Assembly (NCBI RefSeq): GCF_017942085.1
Contig: NZ_JAGKSP010000026.1
Location: forward strand, 1 to 48,563
Length of the DNA stretch: 48,563 bases
Direction of reading: 5' to 3'
Origin: Paenibacillus lignilyticus
Lineage (GTDB): Bacteria > Bacillota > Bacilli > Paenibacillales > Paenibacillaceae
Position 1 is the first letter of the stretch. Each line of letters begins with the position of its first letter. Positions 6,766 through 16,630 of the stretch are shown here, piece by piece. The position numbers and the translations under genes are program-made. The notes under the pieces were generated by a model. It saw only the letters and a program-made list of their open reading frames with translations. It was not told the DNA's origin and did no database searches.

Positions 6766-9486
6766 TCATTCAACGGTAATCGTACCCAATTTTCCGTCCC
6801 AATTTACGCGTAGGCCCAATTGCTCAGAGACGAGTCTGATCGGGACTAATGTACGACCGCTTCTCATAATCGGGGCTACTTCGGACTGTTTCCGGACGCC
6901 TGTTAACAGGAAATCGCTTCTTCCTACCCACATTTCCAGCAGCTTATCGCCGCGAAGAACGGAAACGCGTTTAAGCGCAGCCTCCCAACCGATTTGCGCG
7001 CCCATTGCTTCGGTTACGAAGCGAAGCGGCAAATATGTCGTACCGTCCAACAGAAGCGGTGCTACATCCAGCTTATAGGGCTGACTGTCAACCTTCGCCG
7101 ATTTAGAACCGACCTTTAGTTCAATCTTCACATGTTTCGGATCCGGAATTACCGCCGGATATTGGAACGCCAGGTTATCCCAAGCCAGTGTACCTGTGAG
7201 CGCCCGCTCATCCTGACCATCCTCAAGGGAGGCCACATAGAGACGTTTAAGCGTCACCGGATATGCCATTTGGTCAGCAGGCAAATTGACTTTAACCTGC
7301 TTCCAGCCGATCCAGTCTACTTGCTTGGCAAGCGTCACCAAGTGAGCTGCGCCTTTGCTATCCACAAATTCAGCTCGCACCCAGTTCAAGCTTCCATCGC
7401 CCATGACATCTACCGTCATTGCCGAGGGATTGCCTTCTACTTTGCGTCCCGTGCCGTTAAGCACGGCATAGGCCGCCTTAGTACCGATGCCTCCGGTAAA
7501 ATCATACTGCAATTGCAGGACATTCGTTGCATTTCCACCGGTAAGTCCCGAGACTACCGTAGAAGTACCCACTACACCATTCGTACCTTGGAACGAAATT
7601 GGGTAGGTCTTCCCTTCAAAATCATCAAATTTTTTGTCGGTTCCTGCCACCAGCGCCGTCATCGCGGAGAAACCGTCATAACGGGCGATCAAATAGCCTA
7701 CTGATGCGGACGGATTTACCGTTCCGATCGTTAGCGTATTCCCGCTCCAGGCGCCTGTGAAGCCGCGCAGCTCCCACTTCAGCGAGGATGCCGGCACAGT
7801 CAGCTGGCGACCGTCTTTCAATGTCACATGCACCGGTACGGTCAGCGATTTACCGCTCTCAAGCACCAATGAACTTGCATCCACAGTCATGGATGCGATC
7901 GATTCGCCGCCGACAACTTCAATATCCAGCTTATCGCTGATCTCGCCGGATTTGACGGTGATGGACGACTTGCCTGCTTTCGTTGCCGTAAACGTGCTGC
8001 CATTAAAGGTACCCAGCGCATCCGCCGTCTTCCATACCGGAGTCAGCGAGCCCGGGTCTACCGGATTGTAATAGGTGTCATAGGCTTTCATCGAGTAAGC
8101 GGCCTGCTGTCCCAGGAACAACACGCTGCTGCCGCTTGCTTTAATTCCTTTCAACTGACCCTTCGGTGCCAAAGAGAATACGCCAAGGCCATTTGCCACC
8201 TGACGCTGTGTATCGCCATATTCCGTAGGGAATGCCAGCTGCGTGCTTGTATCGCCAAGCGGACGCGCGACCATCGTCGTGGAACCGCCGCCGTCGAGGT
8301 TAACGCCGCGCCATACGGAGAGCTGTACCATTAACTGCTGCAGCTCTGGCAAGGTCACGCCTTGACTGCTGCCGCTGTCTTCGACCGTAATGAGCATAAC
8401 CTTCGTACCGTCTTTGGAATAGCCGACTGCCGTGCGCGCACGGTCTGTGTTTGGACTGATACTGCTTGGATTTCTTGTATACGTCGCCGCTGCGCCGTTA
8501 TCAACCAAAATGGTGTGACCGCCAATCAGCATTTGCAAGGAGTTCGGGTCGATCTTCTGTCCCGTAGATTGAGCAATAAGATTATAGGACGCGGTCACCG
8601 GTTGTCCGACTTGAAGATGCTCCCGCGCATATTGAGCGGCTTTGCCATGTGTCCGAAGAATATAGCCGTCCGCAGGTACGGTGCCTTGAATCATGCCGTT
8701 ATCAACGACTTGCGTGACGATGCCATTCTGAACAAGCACCTCTGTCGGAGTCGTAGAGCTATCCGCTACGTCCGGACGGGACTGCGTCCATGCACTCGTA
8801 TAAATGTACATCGCATTGGCATGGCTGAAAGCATTGTCCGGTTCCGTACGGTATGCCGCCTTATTAATGCCGGATAGCGTGAATGTCGAACCATCTCCTG
8901 CTGTGACGCTGCCTTCGAATCCGTAGGAATCAATGATTGGTTTGCGATCTGCCGTCACGGCAAAAGCATACATCCCGGTCAGCTTCGACGGACTAACAGA
9001 CAACAAGCCTCCGCTTACTTCAGCACCGATTGGATTCCCTTTGCCATTGGCCGTGTTAAAGTAATCGCCATTAATACCGGCAACTGCGCCGGTCTTGCTC
9101 ACCATATTGCCAACCGAGCTCACGCTTGTAACCGAGCCGGGCTTGCCGTTCATGACATCCAGTTTTACAAAGGGATTGGTCAAATCGATCTCAATGACAT
9201 GCACACGGGACAGCACTGCGCCTTCCCCCGGCTTGCTTGTCCAAGTATAGTCGACGCGCTTGGCGCCGGAAGTAATCATCTCTTCTGACATGCGAACTAA
9301 TTGTTGCTGTTGCTGCGTCTGGGTCGTTGTGGTTTGCGGTACGGCCTCTGTATCGCTTGCTGCTGCGGCCGTTGATGGCCATGCTATTGTGGAAATCGGC
9401 TGAACGAGCAGCGCTGCGCCCAGCGTCAGGGTTATCAATTGTTTTCCGGCCTGTGAGGACTTCTTCTTCTCTACTAGTTTGCGCAT
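6766..9486 (-). CDS. Secreted phosphodiester-glycosidase-family protein with C-terminal copper-amine-oxidase-N-like domain
   Basis: The protein has 906 aa. A signal peptide lies at about 1-45 (KKKSS ... LITLTLGAALLVQP, cleavage near TAAAAS). Residues about 110-445 form a NAGPA-type phosphodiester glycosidase domain, recognisable by GAVAGINGDYFN near 130, IGGHTILVDNG near 320, and GVNLDGGGSTTMVARPLG near 395. An Ig-like segment (about 450-530), a beta-rich middle (about 620-780) and a C-terminal copper-amine-oxidase N1-like domain (about 790-905: DGTTYLPLRFVTEAMGAQIG and RTLVPIRLVSEQLGLRVNWD) follow. The latter domain is common in Paenibacillaceae exported proteins and probably binds the wall. 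An ECF-like promoter lies upstream at 9528-9557. A role in wall-polymer or exopolymer remodelling is inferred. Gene order next to degS fits this group of organisms. Confidence 0.85.
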   Translation of the reverse strand: MRKLVEKKKSSQAGKQLITLTLGAALLVQPISTIAWPSTAAAASDTEAVPQTTTTQTQQQQQLVRMSEEMITSGAKRVDYTWTSKPGEGAVLSRVHVIEIDLTNPFVKLDVMNGKPGSVTSVSSVGNMVSKTGAVAGINGDYFNTANGKGNPIGAEVSGGLLSVSPSKLTGMYAFAVTADRKPIIDSYGFEGSVTAGDGSTFTLSGINKAAYRTEPDNAFSHANAMYIYTSAWTQSRPDVADSSTTPTEVLVQNGIVTQVVDNGMIQGTVPADGYILRTHGKAAQYAREHLQVGQPVTASYNLIAQSTGQKIDPNSLQMLIGGHTILVDNGAAATYTRNPSSISPNTDRARTAVGYSKDGTKVMLITVEDSGSSQGVTLPELQQLMVQLSVWRGVNLDGGGSTTMVARPLGDTSTQLAFPTEYGDTQRQVANGLGVFSLAPKGQLKGIKASGSSVLFLGQQAAYSMKAYDTYYNPVDPGSLTPVWKTADALGTFNGSTFTATKAGKSSITVKSGEISDKLDIEVVGGESIASMTVDASSLVLESGKSLTVPVHVTLKDGRQLTVPASSLKWELRGFTGAWSGNTLTIGTVNPSASVGYLIARYDGFSAMTALVAGTDKKFDDFEGKTYPISFQGTNGVVGTSTVVSGLTGGNATNVLQLQYDFTGGIGTKAAYAVLNGTGRKVEGNPSAMTVDVMGDGSLNWVRAEFVDSKGAAHLVTLAKQVDWIGWKQVKVNLPADQMAYPVTLKRLYVASLEDGQDERALTGTLAWDNLAFQYPAVIPDPKHVKIELKVGSKSAKVDSQPYKLDVAPLLLDGTTYLPLRFVTEAMGAQIGWEAALKRVSVLRGDKLLEMWVGRSDFLLTGVRKQSEVAPIMRSGRTLVPIRLVSEQLGLRVNWDGKLGTITVE

Positions 9487-9527
9487 TACTCTTGCAACTC
9501 TCCCATCACATAAATGTCCTATGATGG

Positions 9528-9557
9528 TTAGACTATGAAACTAGTAGAAAAGTTACG
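9528..9557 (-). promoter_or_regulatory. Candidate ECF-type promoter of the phosphodiester glycosidase gene
   Basis: On the minus strand CGTAACT (9551-9557) and AGTCTAA (9528-9534) are 16 nt apart. This resembles TGTAAC...CGTCTAA ECF promoters and shares GTCTAA with the sigma operon promoter candidate. Confidence 0.4.
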
Positions 9558-9593
9558 TGTGATAGAAGACTCCTATCAACATCATTCGACCGA

Positions 9594-9632
9594 CAAAAAA
9601 AAGCTATCCGTGTCCATTCGACAGGATAGCCC
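9594..9632 (-). terminator. Terminator of the 1472-aa SLH protein gene
   Basis: Minus-strand arms GCTATCC (9624-9630) and GGATAGC (9603-9609), extended by an inner TGTC/GACA pair, are followed by a T8 run. It is 10 nt after the stop codon. Confidence 0.9.
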
Positions 9633-9640
9633 AATTTCTC

Positions 9641-12600
9641 TTAAATATCGATAAATTCCAAGTAGCTGAGCAACCGTTTCAGCATGACTGCAGCCTCTGC
9701 TCTTGTCGCTTTATTTTTGGCTCCGAAGGTAGTAGCCGTCAATCCGCTAATGATGCCGGAATCGACTGCTTTAGCGATGTCGGTCTGTGCCCATGTACCG
9801 ATTTTGCCGCGATCCGTGTACTTCTTAAGCAGGTTCGCCGTCGATTGCTTCGGTACGATCGAGACGCCTGCCGCACTTGCTGCACGCACCATCATGGATG
9901 CCATCTCTTCGCGTGTAATCGGATTGTTTGGCTTGAATGAGCCGTCTGCCATCCCTTTCACGATTCCGGCCGAACTCGCCGCCCCAATGTAGGCGGCCAG
10001 CGCCGTAGATGTATTCACATCTTTGAATTTACCTGCAGCCGTACGGTCACCGGCAAGGCCGAGTCCTTTCGCTATGAACATCGCAAACTCTCCGCGTGTA
10101 ATAGCTTTCTTCGGTGCGAAGGTCGTGAGCGTATTGCCCTCGACAATATACTTCTTCGCTAGTAATAGAATATCAGCGCGTGCCCAATGATTGCTCAAAT
10201 CGGTATACCCGGCTGCCCCCTGTACTACTGCATACACACTATTGCCTTTACGTTTAAACGAGATGACGGACTGCCCGCTTGCGCGAGTAACCCGAGTCGG
10301 TACATAGGAAAGCTTGTTGGTTTGCGGATCCAGCCATGCAACCGATACGGCTTTGCCATCCAATACGGCTCCGGTAGTAATGGACCTCGTCACATAGTTA
10401 TTCAACGATTCCACGTTTTTCGTTTGACCATTGCTCGAAACCGACATCTCGAAGCTGATCGGATTGATGAGGATTTGCGCATTAGATCCGTTCAGCTGAG
10501 AGATTAGCGTTGATCCCAGCGTTCCGGCATTGGTGTCGATGGACACATTCAACTGCCCGACTGCGCTTGCCGCATTCATCATCTGTCCAAGCTGTGCGTA
10601 ATTGAGCGCGCTGAGCGGGAATTCATACGTTACATTCTTATATACGATCGCGAAGGATGCATTGGACGTCGCTTTCTTCGTATCTTCCAAAGTGCCAAGC
10701 GGAAGGGCAACGACTGCCGCTTTCTCGGAGTCCGGCACCGTGAAGACCACGCGAGGCATCGCGCCTCCGGCTTTCCGAACCGCGTTGTAGGCTTGTGCCA
10801 CCTTCTCGGAAGACAGGATAAACTTGTTCACTGTATTTCCCGCAGGCGAAACCGCCGAAGCCGTCGTTGCACTGGATACTTTGATTTCCAAGCCTCCGCC
10901 TACCGCGGACTTGAAGTCGCCGCTCGTGGCATCATCCCATGTTGTCTGATTCGCCACATTGGAATCCGTGAACGAAGCCGCTATCGCGCCGGTCGTCGAA
11001 CGAACGGAAGTTCCGACATTGCTGTAGCTTGCCTTAACCGCATCGCCGACACTGATCGGCGTGTACAGTGAGAGTACTACAGCCGCCCCTTTAATGACTG
11101 CTGATGATACCGGACGAGACACATTATTCACCTTTACGCTGAATTGCGATGTTGAAGGCAAGTAGGATGTATTCAGCGCATTGGAGAAAGTAATGGTTAC
11201 TTCACTGCCTTTTGCCACGATCCCATTGAGTCCAAGCGTCGTCGTTCCGCTTGCATTCGCCTGCACGGCGCTAAACGTCTGAGCCTGAATGCCTCCAAGG
11301 TCCGTAATCGCCGGCGTCCCGCCTAAATAAGTGACCAATATAACATCGCTGGTAATCGTTGAGACCGGCAGACTCAAGATAACTTGCGTCCCATTCACGG
11401 TCACATAGGAGACGGTTCTCATTGTTCCGTTCACCGTCACATAGAACGATGAAGGGTTTGGAACCAGCGCACCGTTAAGTCCCTCGTCATAGTTCAACGT
11501 AATGGTATAGCCTGACGAAGTTATGGATTGCAGCAGCGGTGCTTTCGCATCCTGTCCGTTCTGGATATAGAAGCTGCTGAAGGAAGCAAGCGCATTGTTC
11601 GATAGATCGCGCAGCGGATAGGAGCCTGCGGAATAAGACAATGTGACCGACTGGCCGATAGTAGCCGAATTCCCGCTAAAATTCAGAAACACCGTATTTC
11701 CGCTGCCGCTAATTTGCGTCACCGTTCGGTACGCGCCATCGATTAGAACCGTGAATTGCGAATACGCATTCTGATTGATGGACGCCACTTCTTCGTTCAT
11801 GGTCAATAGGATCAGGTTGCCTGAAATTGTTCCGCTCAGTAGTCTTGGCGCTACAGCGTCCGGCACATTCGAAACAGCCAAATTCGAGAAATTAGCTGCT
11901 GCCGTTCCAGTCAAATCTTTAATCGGCTTGGAGCCGGCTGAGTAAGATACTCGTATCACTTGTCCATAGGATGCAGCGCTCTGCAGCGTGAGCGTCACGA
12001 CTTGTCCGCTTATTTGCACAGCCGTTACCGCCCGCCCTGCACCATTCACGGTCACATAGAAATTGGCCGGAACCGGTATCGAATCTGCGCTGGTGCTTAG
12101 ATTCTCGTTGTAGGTGATCGCGATCTTGTTGCTTCCTACCAGATCGGCTCTTGTTACGATTGGAGCCCCTGCCGCTCCTGAAGATGTTTTGAAGGTCCAC
12201 TGATATTGATTGAGGATCCCGTCAAAAGGATTGCCGGCAAGGTCCGTTACGGCACCTGCTGCCATCTCTACATAATAGTCCGTATTAGGCAGCATCGCGC
12301 TGCTGAGCGTAATTAAGAGATTCCGATTATTATTCGGATCGATCGCATACGTTGTTGCGACCGCGGAGCCGGTAGTAATCGGTCTGATTACAATCGCGGG
12401 TGAATCAGCGCCAAGCAAAATCGGTTCGCTGAACAATGCCTCCAGCTTCATGCCAAGCACCGGAACATCAAGCGCCGTATTGGCAGGCGTTTGAGTCACG
12501 ATTGTAGGCGTCACACTGTCTTGGGTAACCGTGAAGCGCCAAGCGCTTGAGCCCGATAAGCCTGTAAAATAGTTCCCTTTCGCATCCGAGAACGCTTGTC

Positions 12601-14059
12601 CGCCAATTTCAACATAGTAGCTTTGATTGTTGACGTAGGTTTTACTGTTATCCGTTACGGTGATCTTGGTCCCGCCCCCGCCGCTAACCTTGGACGAAGT
12701 AACCGGAATCGACGCAAACACGGAGCCCGATGGATAGGTGCGAACCGTGATGTTACCTGTGCCCGGATAGACCGGCTCACTGAAGTTCATCTCCAGATTG
12801 ATGGATGTTGTGGATTGCGCGTTAAGCGGTTTCCGTTCTGTAAGCATGGTCGGAGGCGTCGTATCATTGCCCGGATCCGTGTAGAAATTCCAGGAGGTCG
12901 CATCCTGCATGCCTTGATATTGCTTCATTGAATCTGATGCATCCACAAAAGCTCCGGCATCGATCAGAATATAGAAGCCTGTATTCGCCGCCAGGTCATT
13001 CGGCGGATTAATGCTGACCGTTGATCCTGCGCCATTCGCAACGACAGATACAGCCGAAGATGTGACATTAATCGATTGCACCGTGCTGTTATCCGATATT
13101 TTGTTGATACTGATCGTACCTGTATTCACTCTAACCGTCCCTGGGAAGGAAAGCGTGAAGTTCGAAGCTACGCTCACGGCAAAAGCATTATCTGCCGGCG
13201 ATAGAACCGCAGTTCCGATCGGCGGAGCATTGGTTGTAAATCTCCATCTTGTCGTCGATATTCCGCTGAAGTTGTTTCCTGCAGCATCTTGAAAAGCGCC
13301 GCTCGGTACAAGGACCTCATAGGTGCTATTCCCCTGCAAGCTGCTAGGCAAGCTCACGACAATGGTCTTACCGGCGCTGCCGCTCCCCGTTACATTGATC
13401 GAGTTTACGCTAATGGATTGCGTATCACCCGGCTGATTAACATTGGTAACTGTAATATTGCCGCTGGCCGCATATACAGGTTCACTGAATACCATCATCA
13501 ATGAGGTACCTACCCCAGCCGTTGTCCCATTAGCCGGTGTCAGTGGATCTACATTTGGCGTTGCCGATAAGGTCGGCGCCGTTGTGTCGATCGCCGATAC
13601 CGTTGTGAACACCCAGCCTACGGCACTGTTCAGCCCTGCAAAATTCGTATTCGCATCGTTCGCGAATGCCCCCGCATCGATCGTGACATAGTAACTCGTA
13701 TTCAGCGCAAAATTCGTGCTTGGCGAGATCGTTACGATATTTCGACTCGTACCGCTGCCTATAGAAACCTTATTGTCGGTTGCTACCGTATACGACTCGA
13801 ACAGCTGATTATCGAGCTGCCTGCGAATTTGAATCGTGGCAGAGCCGGTTCCTTTCTTCACGTTCTCGTCGAAAGCCAATATCAAATTGGTATTCACCGG
13901 TACATTCGCACTTTGGACCGATGGCGAGAAGCTGGAAATAACCGGACCGCTTGCGGCGGCCGATACTTGCGTAGGCTGAAATGCAAATCCGCCCACGAAG
14001 AATTGCACCACCAACAATGCTGCTACTAAGCTTGATATCCATCTACGATTTCGGACCAA
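9641..14059 (-). CDS. Large SLH-anchored surface protein with SbsA-type and SwmB-type Ig repeats
   Basis: The 1472-aa exported protein begins with a signal peptide (about 1-35). About five SbsA-type Ig-like domains (Big_5 style) follow at about 36-635; each starts like 'P-x-I-x-x-x-x-P-x-n-x-x-x-V' and ends in W-x-F-T-T. About four SwmB/SWM-type repeats follow at about 636-1065, recognisable by FYVTVNG...V and SYSAGS-x-P-I/L-x-D-L. A 220-residue linker domain precedes three C-terminal SLH domains at about 1280-1465 (DLSNHWARADILLLAKKYIV; AYIGAASSAGIVKGMADGSF; WAQTDIAKAVDSGIISGL). The start is TTG 14057-14059 with GGAGTGGGG upstream. SLH domains bind pyruvylated secondary wall polymer, which the csaB product in this window would make. 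Ligand or adhesion role is unknown. The domain chain suggests a long stalk. Confidence 0.85.
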   Translation of the reverse strand: MVRNRRWISSLVAALLVVQFFVGGFAFQPTQVSAAASGPVISSFSPSVQSANVPVNTNLILAFDENVKKGTGSATIQIRRQLDNQLFESYTVATDNKVSIGSGTSRNIVTISPSTNFALNTSYYVTIDAGAFANDANTNFAGLNSAVGWVFTTVSAIDTTAPTLSATPNVDPLTPANGTTAGVGTSLMMVFSEPVYAASGNITVTNVNQPGDTQSISVNSINVTGSGSAGKTIVVSLPSSLQGNSTYEVLVPSGAFQDAAGNNFSGISTTRWRFTTNAPPIGTAVLSPADNAFAVSVASNFTLSFPGTVRVNTGTISINKISDNSTVQSINVTSSAVSVVANGAGSTVSINPPNDLAANTGFYILIDAGAFVDASDSMKQYQGMQDATSWNFYTDPGNDTTPPTMLTERKPLNAQSTTSINLEMNFSEPVYPGTGNITVRTYPSGSVFASIPVTSSKVSGGGGTKITVTDNSKTYVNNQSYYVEIGGQAFSDAKGNYFTGLSGSSAWRFTVTQDSVTPTIVTQTPANTALDVPVLGMKLEALFSEPILLGADSPAIVIRPITTGSAVATTYAIDPNNNRNLLITLSSAMLPNTDYYVEMAAGAVTDLAGNPFDGILNQYQWTFKTSSGAAGAPIVTRADLVGSNKIAITYNENLSTSADSIPVPANFYVTVNGAGRAVTAVQISGQVVTLTLQSAASYGQVIRVSYSAGSKPIKDLTGTAAANFSNLAVSNVPDAVAPRLLSGTISGNLILLTMNEEVASINQNAYSQFTVLIDGAYRTVTQISGSGNTVFLNFSGNSATIGQSVTLSYSAGSYPLRDLSNNALASFSSFYIQNGQDAKAPLLQSITSSGYTITLNYDEGLNGALVPNPSSFYVTVNGTMRTVSYVTVNGTQVILSLPVSTITSDVILVTYLGGTPAITDLGGIQAQTFSAVQANASGTTTLGLNGIVAKGSEVTITFSNALNTSYLPSTSQFSVKVNNVSRPVSSAVIKGAAVVLSLYTPISVGDAVKASYSNVGTSVRSTTGAIAASFTDSNVANQTTWDDATSGDFKSAVGGGLEIKVSSATTASAVSPAGNTVNKFILSSEKVAQAYNAVRKAGGAMPRVVFTVPDSEKAAVVALPLGTLEDTKKATSNASFAIVYKNVTYEFPLSALNYAQLGQMMNAASAVGQLNVSIDTNAGTLGSTLISQLNGSNAQILINPISFEMSVSSNGQTKNVESLNNYVTRSITTGAVLDGKAVSVAWLDPQTNKLSYVPTRVTRASGQSVISFKRKGNSVYAVVQGAAGYTDLSNHWARADILLLAKKYIVEGNTLTTFAPKKAITRGEFAMFIAKGLGLAGDRTAAGKFKDVNTSTALAAYIGAASSAGIVKGMADGSFKPNNPITREEMASMMVRAASAAGVSIVPKQSTANLLKKYTDRGKIGTWAQTDIAKAVDSGIISGLTATTFGAKNKATRAEAAVMLKRLLSYLEFIDI

Positions 14060-14143
14060 TATTCCCCACTCCCTAATTAAGACACATGTACTATATTTTT
14101 CGGCTCGGAGGGGTCTGAAATGAAGATAAAGTTAAAAGTTGCG

Positions 14144-14173
14144 CAAAAAAACCGCTCCTTGTCAGGAGCGGTT
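14144..14173 (-). terminator. metK terminator
   Basis: Minus-strand arms AACCGCTCCT (14164-14173) and AGGAGCGGTT (14150-14159) with a 4-nt loop are followed by T8. It is 21 nt past the metK stop. Confidence 0.93.
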
Positions 14174-14194
14174 TCGTTTATGGGATCAATTCGA

Positions 14195-15400
14195 TTAGCG
14201 CAGAGCGTCTGCTTTCAGCAAATCTGCTTTGTCAACGCGTTCCCACGGAACATCGATGTCTGTACGGCCAAAGTGACCGTAAGCAGCAGTTTTACCGTAG
14301 ATTGGACGACGAAGGTCAAGCATCTTGATGATGCCTGCAGGACGAAGATCGAAGTTGTTCTTGATGACTTCAACAAGAACTTCCTCATCGACTTTACCTG
14401 TGCCATACGTGTCAACGTTGATGGAAACCGGGTTTGCTACGCCGATGGCGTAAGCAAGCTGAATTTCGCATTTATCTGCAAGGCCTGCTGCAACGATGTT
14501 TTTCGCTACATAACGCGCTGCATAAGCTGCGGAACGGTCAACTTTTGTAGGATCCTTACCGGAGAAAGCACCGCCGCCGTGACGAGCGTAACCGCCGTAC
14601 GTATCCACGATGATTTTACGGCCTGTAAGACCAGCATCGCCTTGAGGACCGCCGATTACGAAACGGCCTGTTGGGTTGATGAAGTATTTTGTTTCTTCGT
14701 CGAGCCATTCTGTAGGAACGACAGGAGCGATAACATGCTTTCGGATGTCGGCTTGGATTTGCTCCAAAGTCACTTCTTCCGCATGTTGTGTCGAAACAAC
14801 AATTGCATCTACACGTACCGGCTTGCCGTCTACGTACTCGATCGTTACTTGCGTTTTACCATCCGGACGGAGGTAATCCAGCGTACCGTTCTTACGTACT
14901 TCCGACAATTGACGCGAAATGCGGTGAGCAAGCGCGATTGGAAGCGGCATAAGCTCAGGTGTTTCGTTCGAAGCAAAACCGAACATCAAACCTTGGTCGC
15001 CCGCACCGATATCCGGGTTTTCTTGATGAACGTTCTCTACGCCTTCACGAGTTTCAAGCGCAGCGTTAACGCCTTGCGCGATATCAGCCGATTGCTCATT
15101 AAGCGATGTAAGAACCGCACAAGTGCTGTAATCGAAGCCGAATTTAGCGCGCGTGTAGCCGATATCCTTAATAGTACGACGAACGATTGCAGGAATATCG
15201 ACATAATCCGCTTTACTGCTGATTTCGCCGATAACAAGCACCAAACCGGTTGCTACCGAAACTTCGCACGCTACGCGCGCATACGGGTCAACCTCAAGAA
15301 AAGCATCCAATACCGCATCTGAAATTTGATCACATATCTTATCGGGATGGCCTTCTGTAACGGATTCCGATGTGAACAAGTGACGTCCTTTAAGTGACAT
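14195..15400 (-). CDS. metK: S-adenosylmethionine synthetase
   Basis: This 401-aa enzyme makes S-adenosylmethionine from methionine and ATP in the cytoplasm. Diagnostic motifs are all present: VTEGHPDKICDQISDAVLDA near the N-terminus, GAGDQGLMFGFA near residue 120, GGPQGDAGLTGRKIIVDTYG and GGGAFSGKDPTKVDRSAAYA in the middle and C-terminal domains. The ATG start has GTAGGAGG 10 nt upstream. The gene is monocistronic: a SigA-like promoter lies at 15429-15457 and terminators flank both sides. The leader is too short and lacks the S-box (SAM-I) core, so SAM riboswitch control is not supported. Codon use is strongly biased, as expected for a highly expressed gene, and leaves a 400-codon open frame on the other strand that I do not consider real. 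Confidence 0.98.
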   Translation of the reverse strand: MSLKGRHLFTSESVTEGHPDKICDQISDAVLDAFLEVDPYARVACEVSVATGLVLVIGEISSKADYVDIPAIVRRTIKDIGYTRAKFGFDYSTCAVLTSLNEQSADIAQGVNAALETREGVENVHQENPDIGAGDQGLMFGFASNETPELMPLPIALAHRISRQLSEVRKNGTLDYLRPDGKTQVTIEYVDGKPVRVDAIVVSTQHAEEVTLEQIQADIRKHVIAPVVPTEWLDEETKYFINPTGRFVIGGPQGDAGLTGRKIIVDTYGGYARHGGGAFSGKDPTKVDRSAAYAARYVAKNIVAAGLADKCEIQLAYAIGVANPVSINVDTYGTGKVDEEVLVEVIKNNFDLRPAGIIKMLDLRRPIYGKTAAYGHFGRTDIDVPWERVDKADLLKADALR

Positions 15401-15428
15401 CTAATCTCAACCTCCTACAGCTTTCAAA

Positions 15429-15457
15429 ATTCTAAGTATGATGAATAACATGCACAA
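15429..15457 (-). promoter_or_regulatory. SigA-like promoter of metK
   Basis: On the minus strand TTGTGC (15452-15457) and TAGAAT (15429-15434) are 17 nt apart. Transcription would begin just upstream of the GTAGGAGG site, giving a short leader with no room for a riboswitch. Confidence 0.5.
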
Positions 15458-15526
15458 AATGCTGGGACTCTATAAGAAAATGAATACCCGAAAATGGGTT
15501 CTGTATAATGCCCAACGTTTCGATTC

Positions 15527-15566
15527 CAAAAAATGAACCTTTTCCGATGTTGAAATCGGAAAAGGT
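15527..15566 (-). terminator. Terminator of the SASP gene
   Basis: Minus-strand arms ACCTTTTCCGAT (15555-15566) and ATCGGAAAAGGT (15537-15548) form a 12-bp stem with a 6-nt loop. They are followed by TC and a T6 run. Confidence 0.88.
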
Positions 15567-15636
15567 CTCATGAATACTCTCTAAAACAGTATGATACCGA
15601 AACTGTCGCTTTGTGTCAATGGCAATAGCCTGCTAA

Positions 15637-15909
15637 CTACGATAGCCCTTTGAGAACCTGCTCTGCACGTTGGACGAGCAGCCTTGTCATGTTCCCGCCT
15701 ACAGAACCTGCATCTCTTGTCGCAAGCTGTGACCAATTGACATGACCGCCTGAACTGCCCGTACCGCCAAGCTCCGTAGCAAATTCCGTATCGCCGGCAC
15801 CGGCTGCAGATCCGCCTGACATAAGTCCAAGCTCGGCTGCAATTTCATACTTCATTTGATTGAGCGCCTGTGCACATTCCGGAACAACTTTGCGATTACT
15901 TCTCGACAT
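15637..15909 (-). CDS. Alpha/beta-type small acid-soluble spore protein
   Basis: A 90-aa protein that coats and protects spore DNA. It has the family pattern: KYEIAAELGL in the first half and a conserved second half (THVNW-like HVNWSQLATRDAGSVGGNMT, RLLVQRAEQVL). The EL/G and T-E-F-A-T-E-L region around residue 45 resembles the GPR protease cleavage segment. I start at the ATG 15907-15909, which has AGGAGG 8 nt upstream; an in-frame GTG at 15918 lies inside that site and is rejected. Expression in the forespore (SigG) is expected for the family, but I could not find a convincing SigG promoter in the 90 bp upstream. Monocistronic, with its own terminator. Confidence 0.95.
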   Translation of the reverse strand: MSRSNRKVVPECAQALNQMKYEIAAELGLMSGGSAAGAGDTEFATELGGTGSSGGHVNWSQLATRDAGSVGGNMTRLLVQRAEQVLKGLS

Positions 15910-15998
15910 GTTAAGCACCTCCTGATGGGATGCTTATAGTTTGTTCCGGAAGGCGCCGTTCAAAGCGGATAACTTGTTGTCAGATCGGGTAAAAATAA

Positions 15999-16550
15999 CT
16001 ATTGCTGCACTTGCATCTCATAATCGCCACGGACAAGCACCGTTAAAGCGGCCTTCTGCCCAACCTGCGCCGTCACTCCACGACCACCGCGCGGGAACAG
16101 AATGAAATGATTATTAGGAACAGGCTTACCATTCTTGATGTCTACACCATCCGTAAGATCAGAAATCCCATTAGCATCCGAACTATAGGCCATCGCTTTA
16201 CCTGCGCGAACGATAAATTCAGCACCATCCTTGGCCACAAGCCGCTTACCAACCGGCACAGTCACGACTTCTACTTTAGATGATGAACCACCGCTCTGTG
16301 CCATTTCTTCGCGGAACGCATCGAACATCTCCTGCAGCTTCTTGTCGTCTACGCCCCCGCCTTGTTTGGCCAGTTCCGCCTTCACGAGCTCAGCTACTTG
16401 TTTATCAATGTAGCTTTTCGTTACGACCGGGTCGTTGGCGGAGCCTGGGGTATCTGTTGTTTCAGCTTCGCTTGTCCATTTAGTTCCAAACCACACAGCA
16501 AATCCGATTACAAGAATAGACAATACAAGTTTAAGACTTTTAAATCGCAA
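15999..16550 (-). CDS. Conserved membrane-anchored protein of unknown function
   Basis: This 183-aa protein has one N-terminal membrane segment (about 6-24: LVLSILVIGFAVWFG) and an exterior domain. The TTG at 16548-16550 is the start because TAAGGAGG sits 8 nt upstream; an upstream ATG at 16580 has no site. Residues about 38-85 are charged and helical (SYIDKQVAELVKAELAKQGG, KLQEMFDAFREEMAQ). The C-terminal half is beta-rich and looks conserved: VVTVPVGKRLVAKDGAEFIV, DLTDGVDI, PVPNNHFILFPRGGRGV. I have no named family for it. It lies between the SASP gene and a secreted protein gene, and no terminator separates it from the SASP gene. Confidence 0.8.
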   Translation of the reverse strand: MRFKSLKLVLSILVIGFAVWFGTKWTSEAETTDTPGSANDPVVTKSYIDKQVAELVKAELAKQGGGVDDKKLQEMFDAFREEMAQSGGSSSKVEVVTVPVGKRLVAKDGAEFIVRAGKAMAYSSDANGISDLTDGVDIKNGKPVPNNHFILFPRGGRGVTAQVGQKAALTVLVRGDYEMQVQQ

Positions 16551-16630
16551 GAAATAAACCTCCTTACAAACATTATTCATCTAGCATACTTGAAATTTTT
16601 CATAACTTCTACCATTTCATAATAGAAAGA

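Noticed and set aside
14120..15322. 400-codon open frame on the plus strand opposite metK
   Set aside because: It is a shadow of the strongly biased metK codons. Its product is Cys/Arg/Asn-rich without motifs and it has no ribosome site.
15401..15536. SAM (S-box) riboswitch before metK
   Set aside because: No S-box core words were found, and a SigA-like promoter lies so close that the leader would be under about 30 nt.
15910..15998. SigG promoter before the SASP gene
   Set aside because: CAAACTA resembles the -10, but no -35 lies at the proper 17-18 nt distance.
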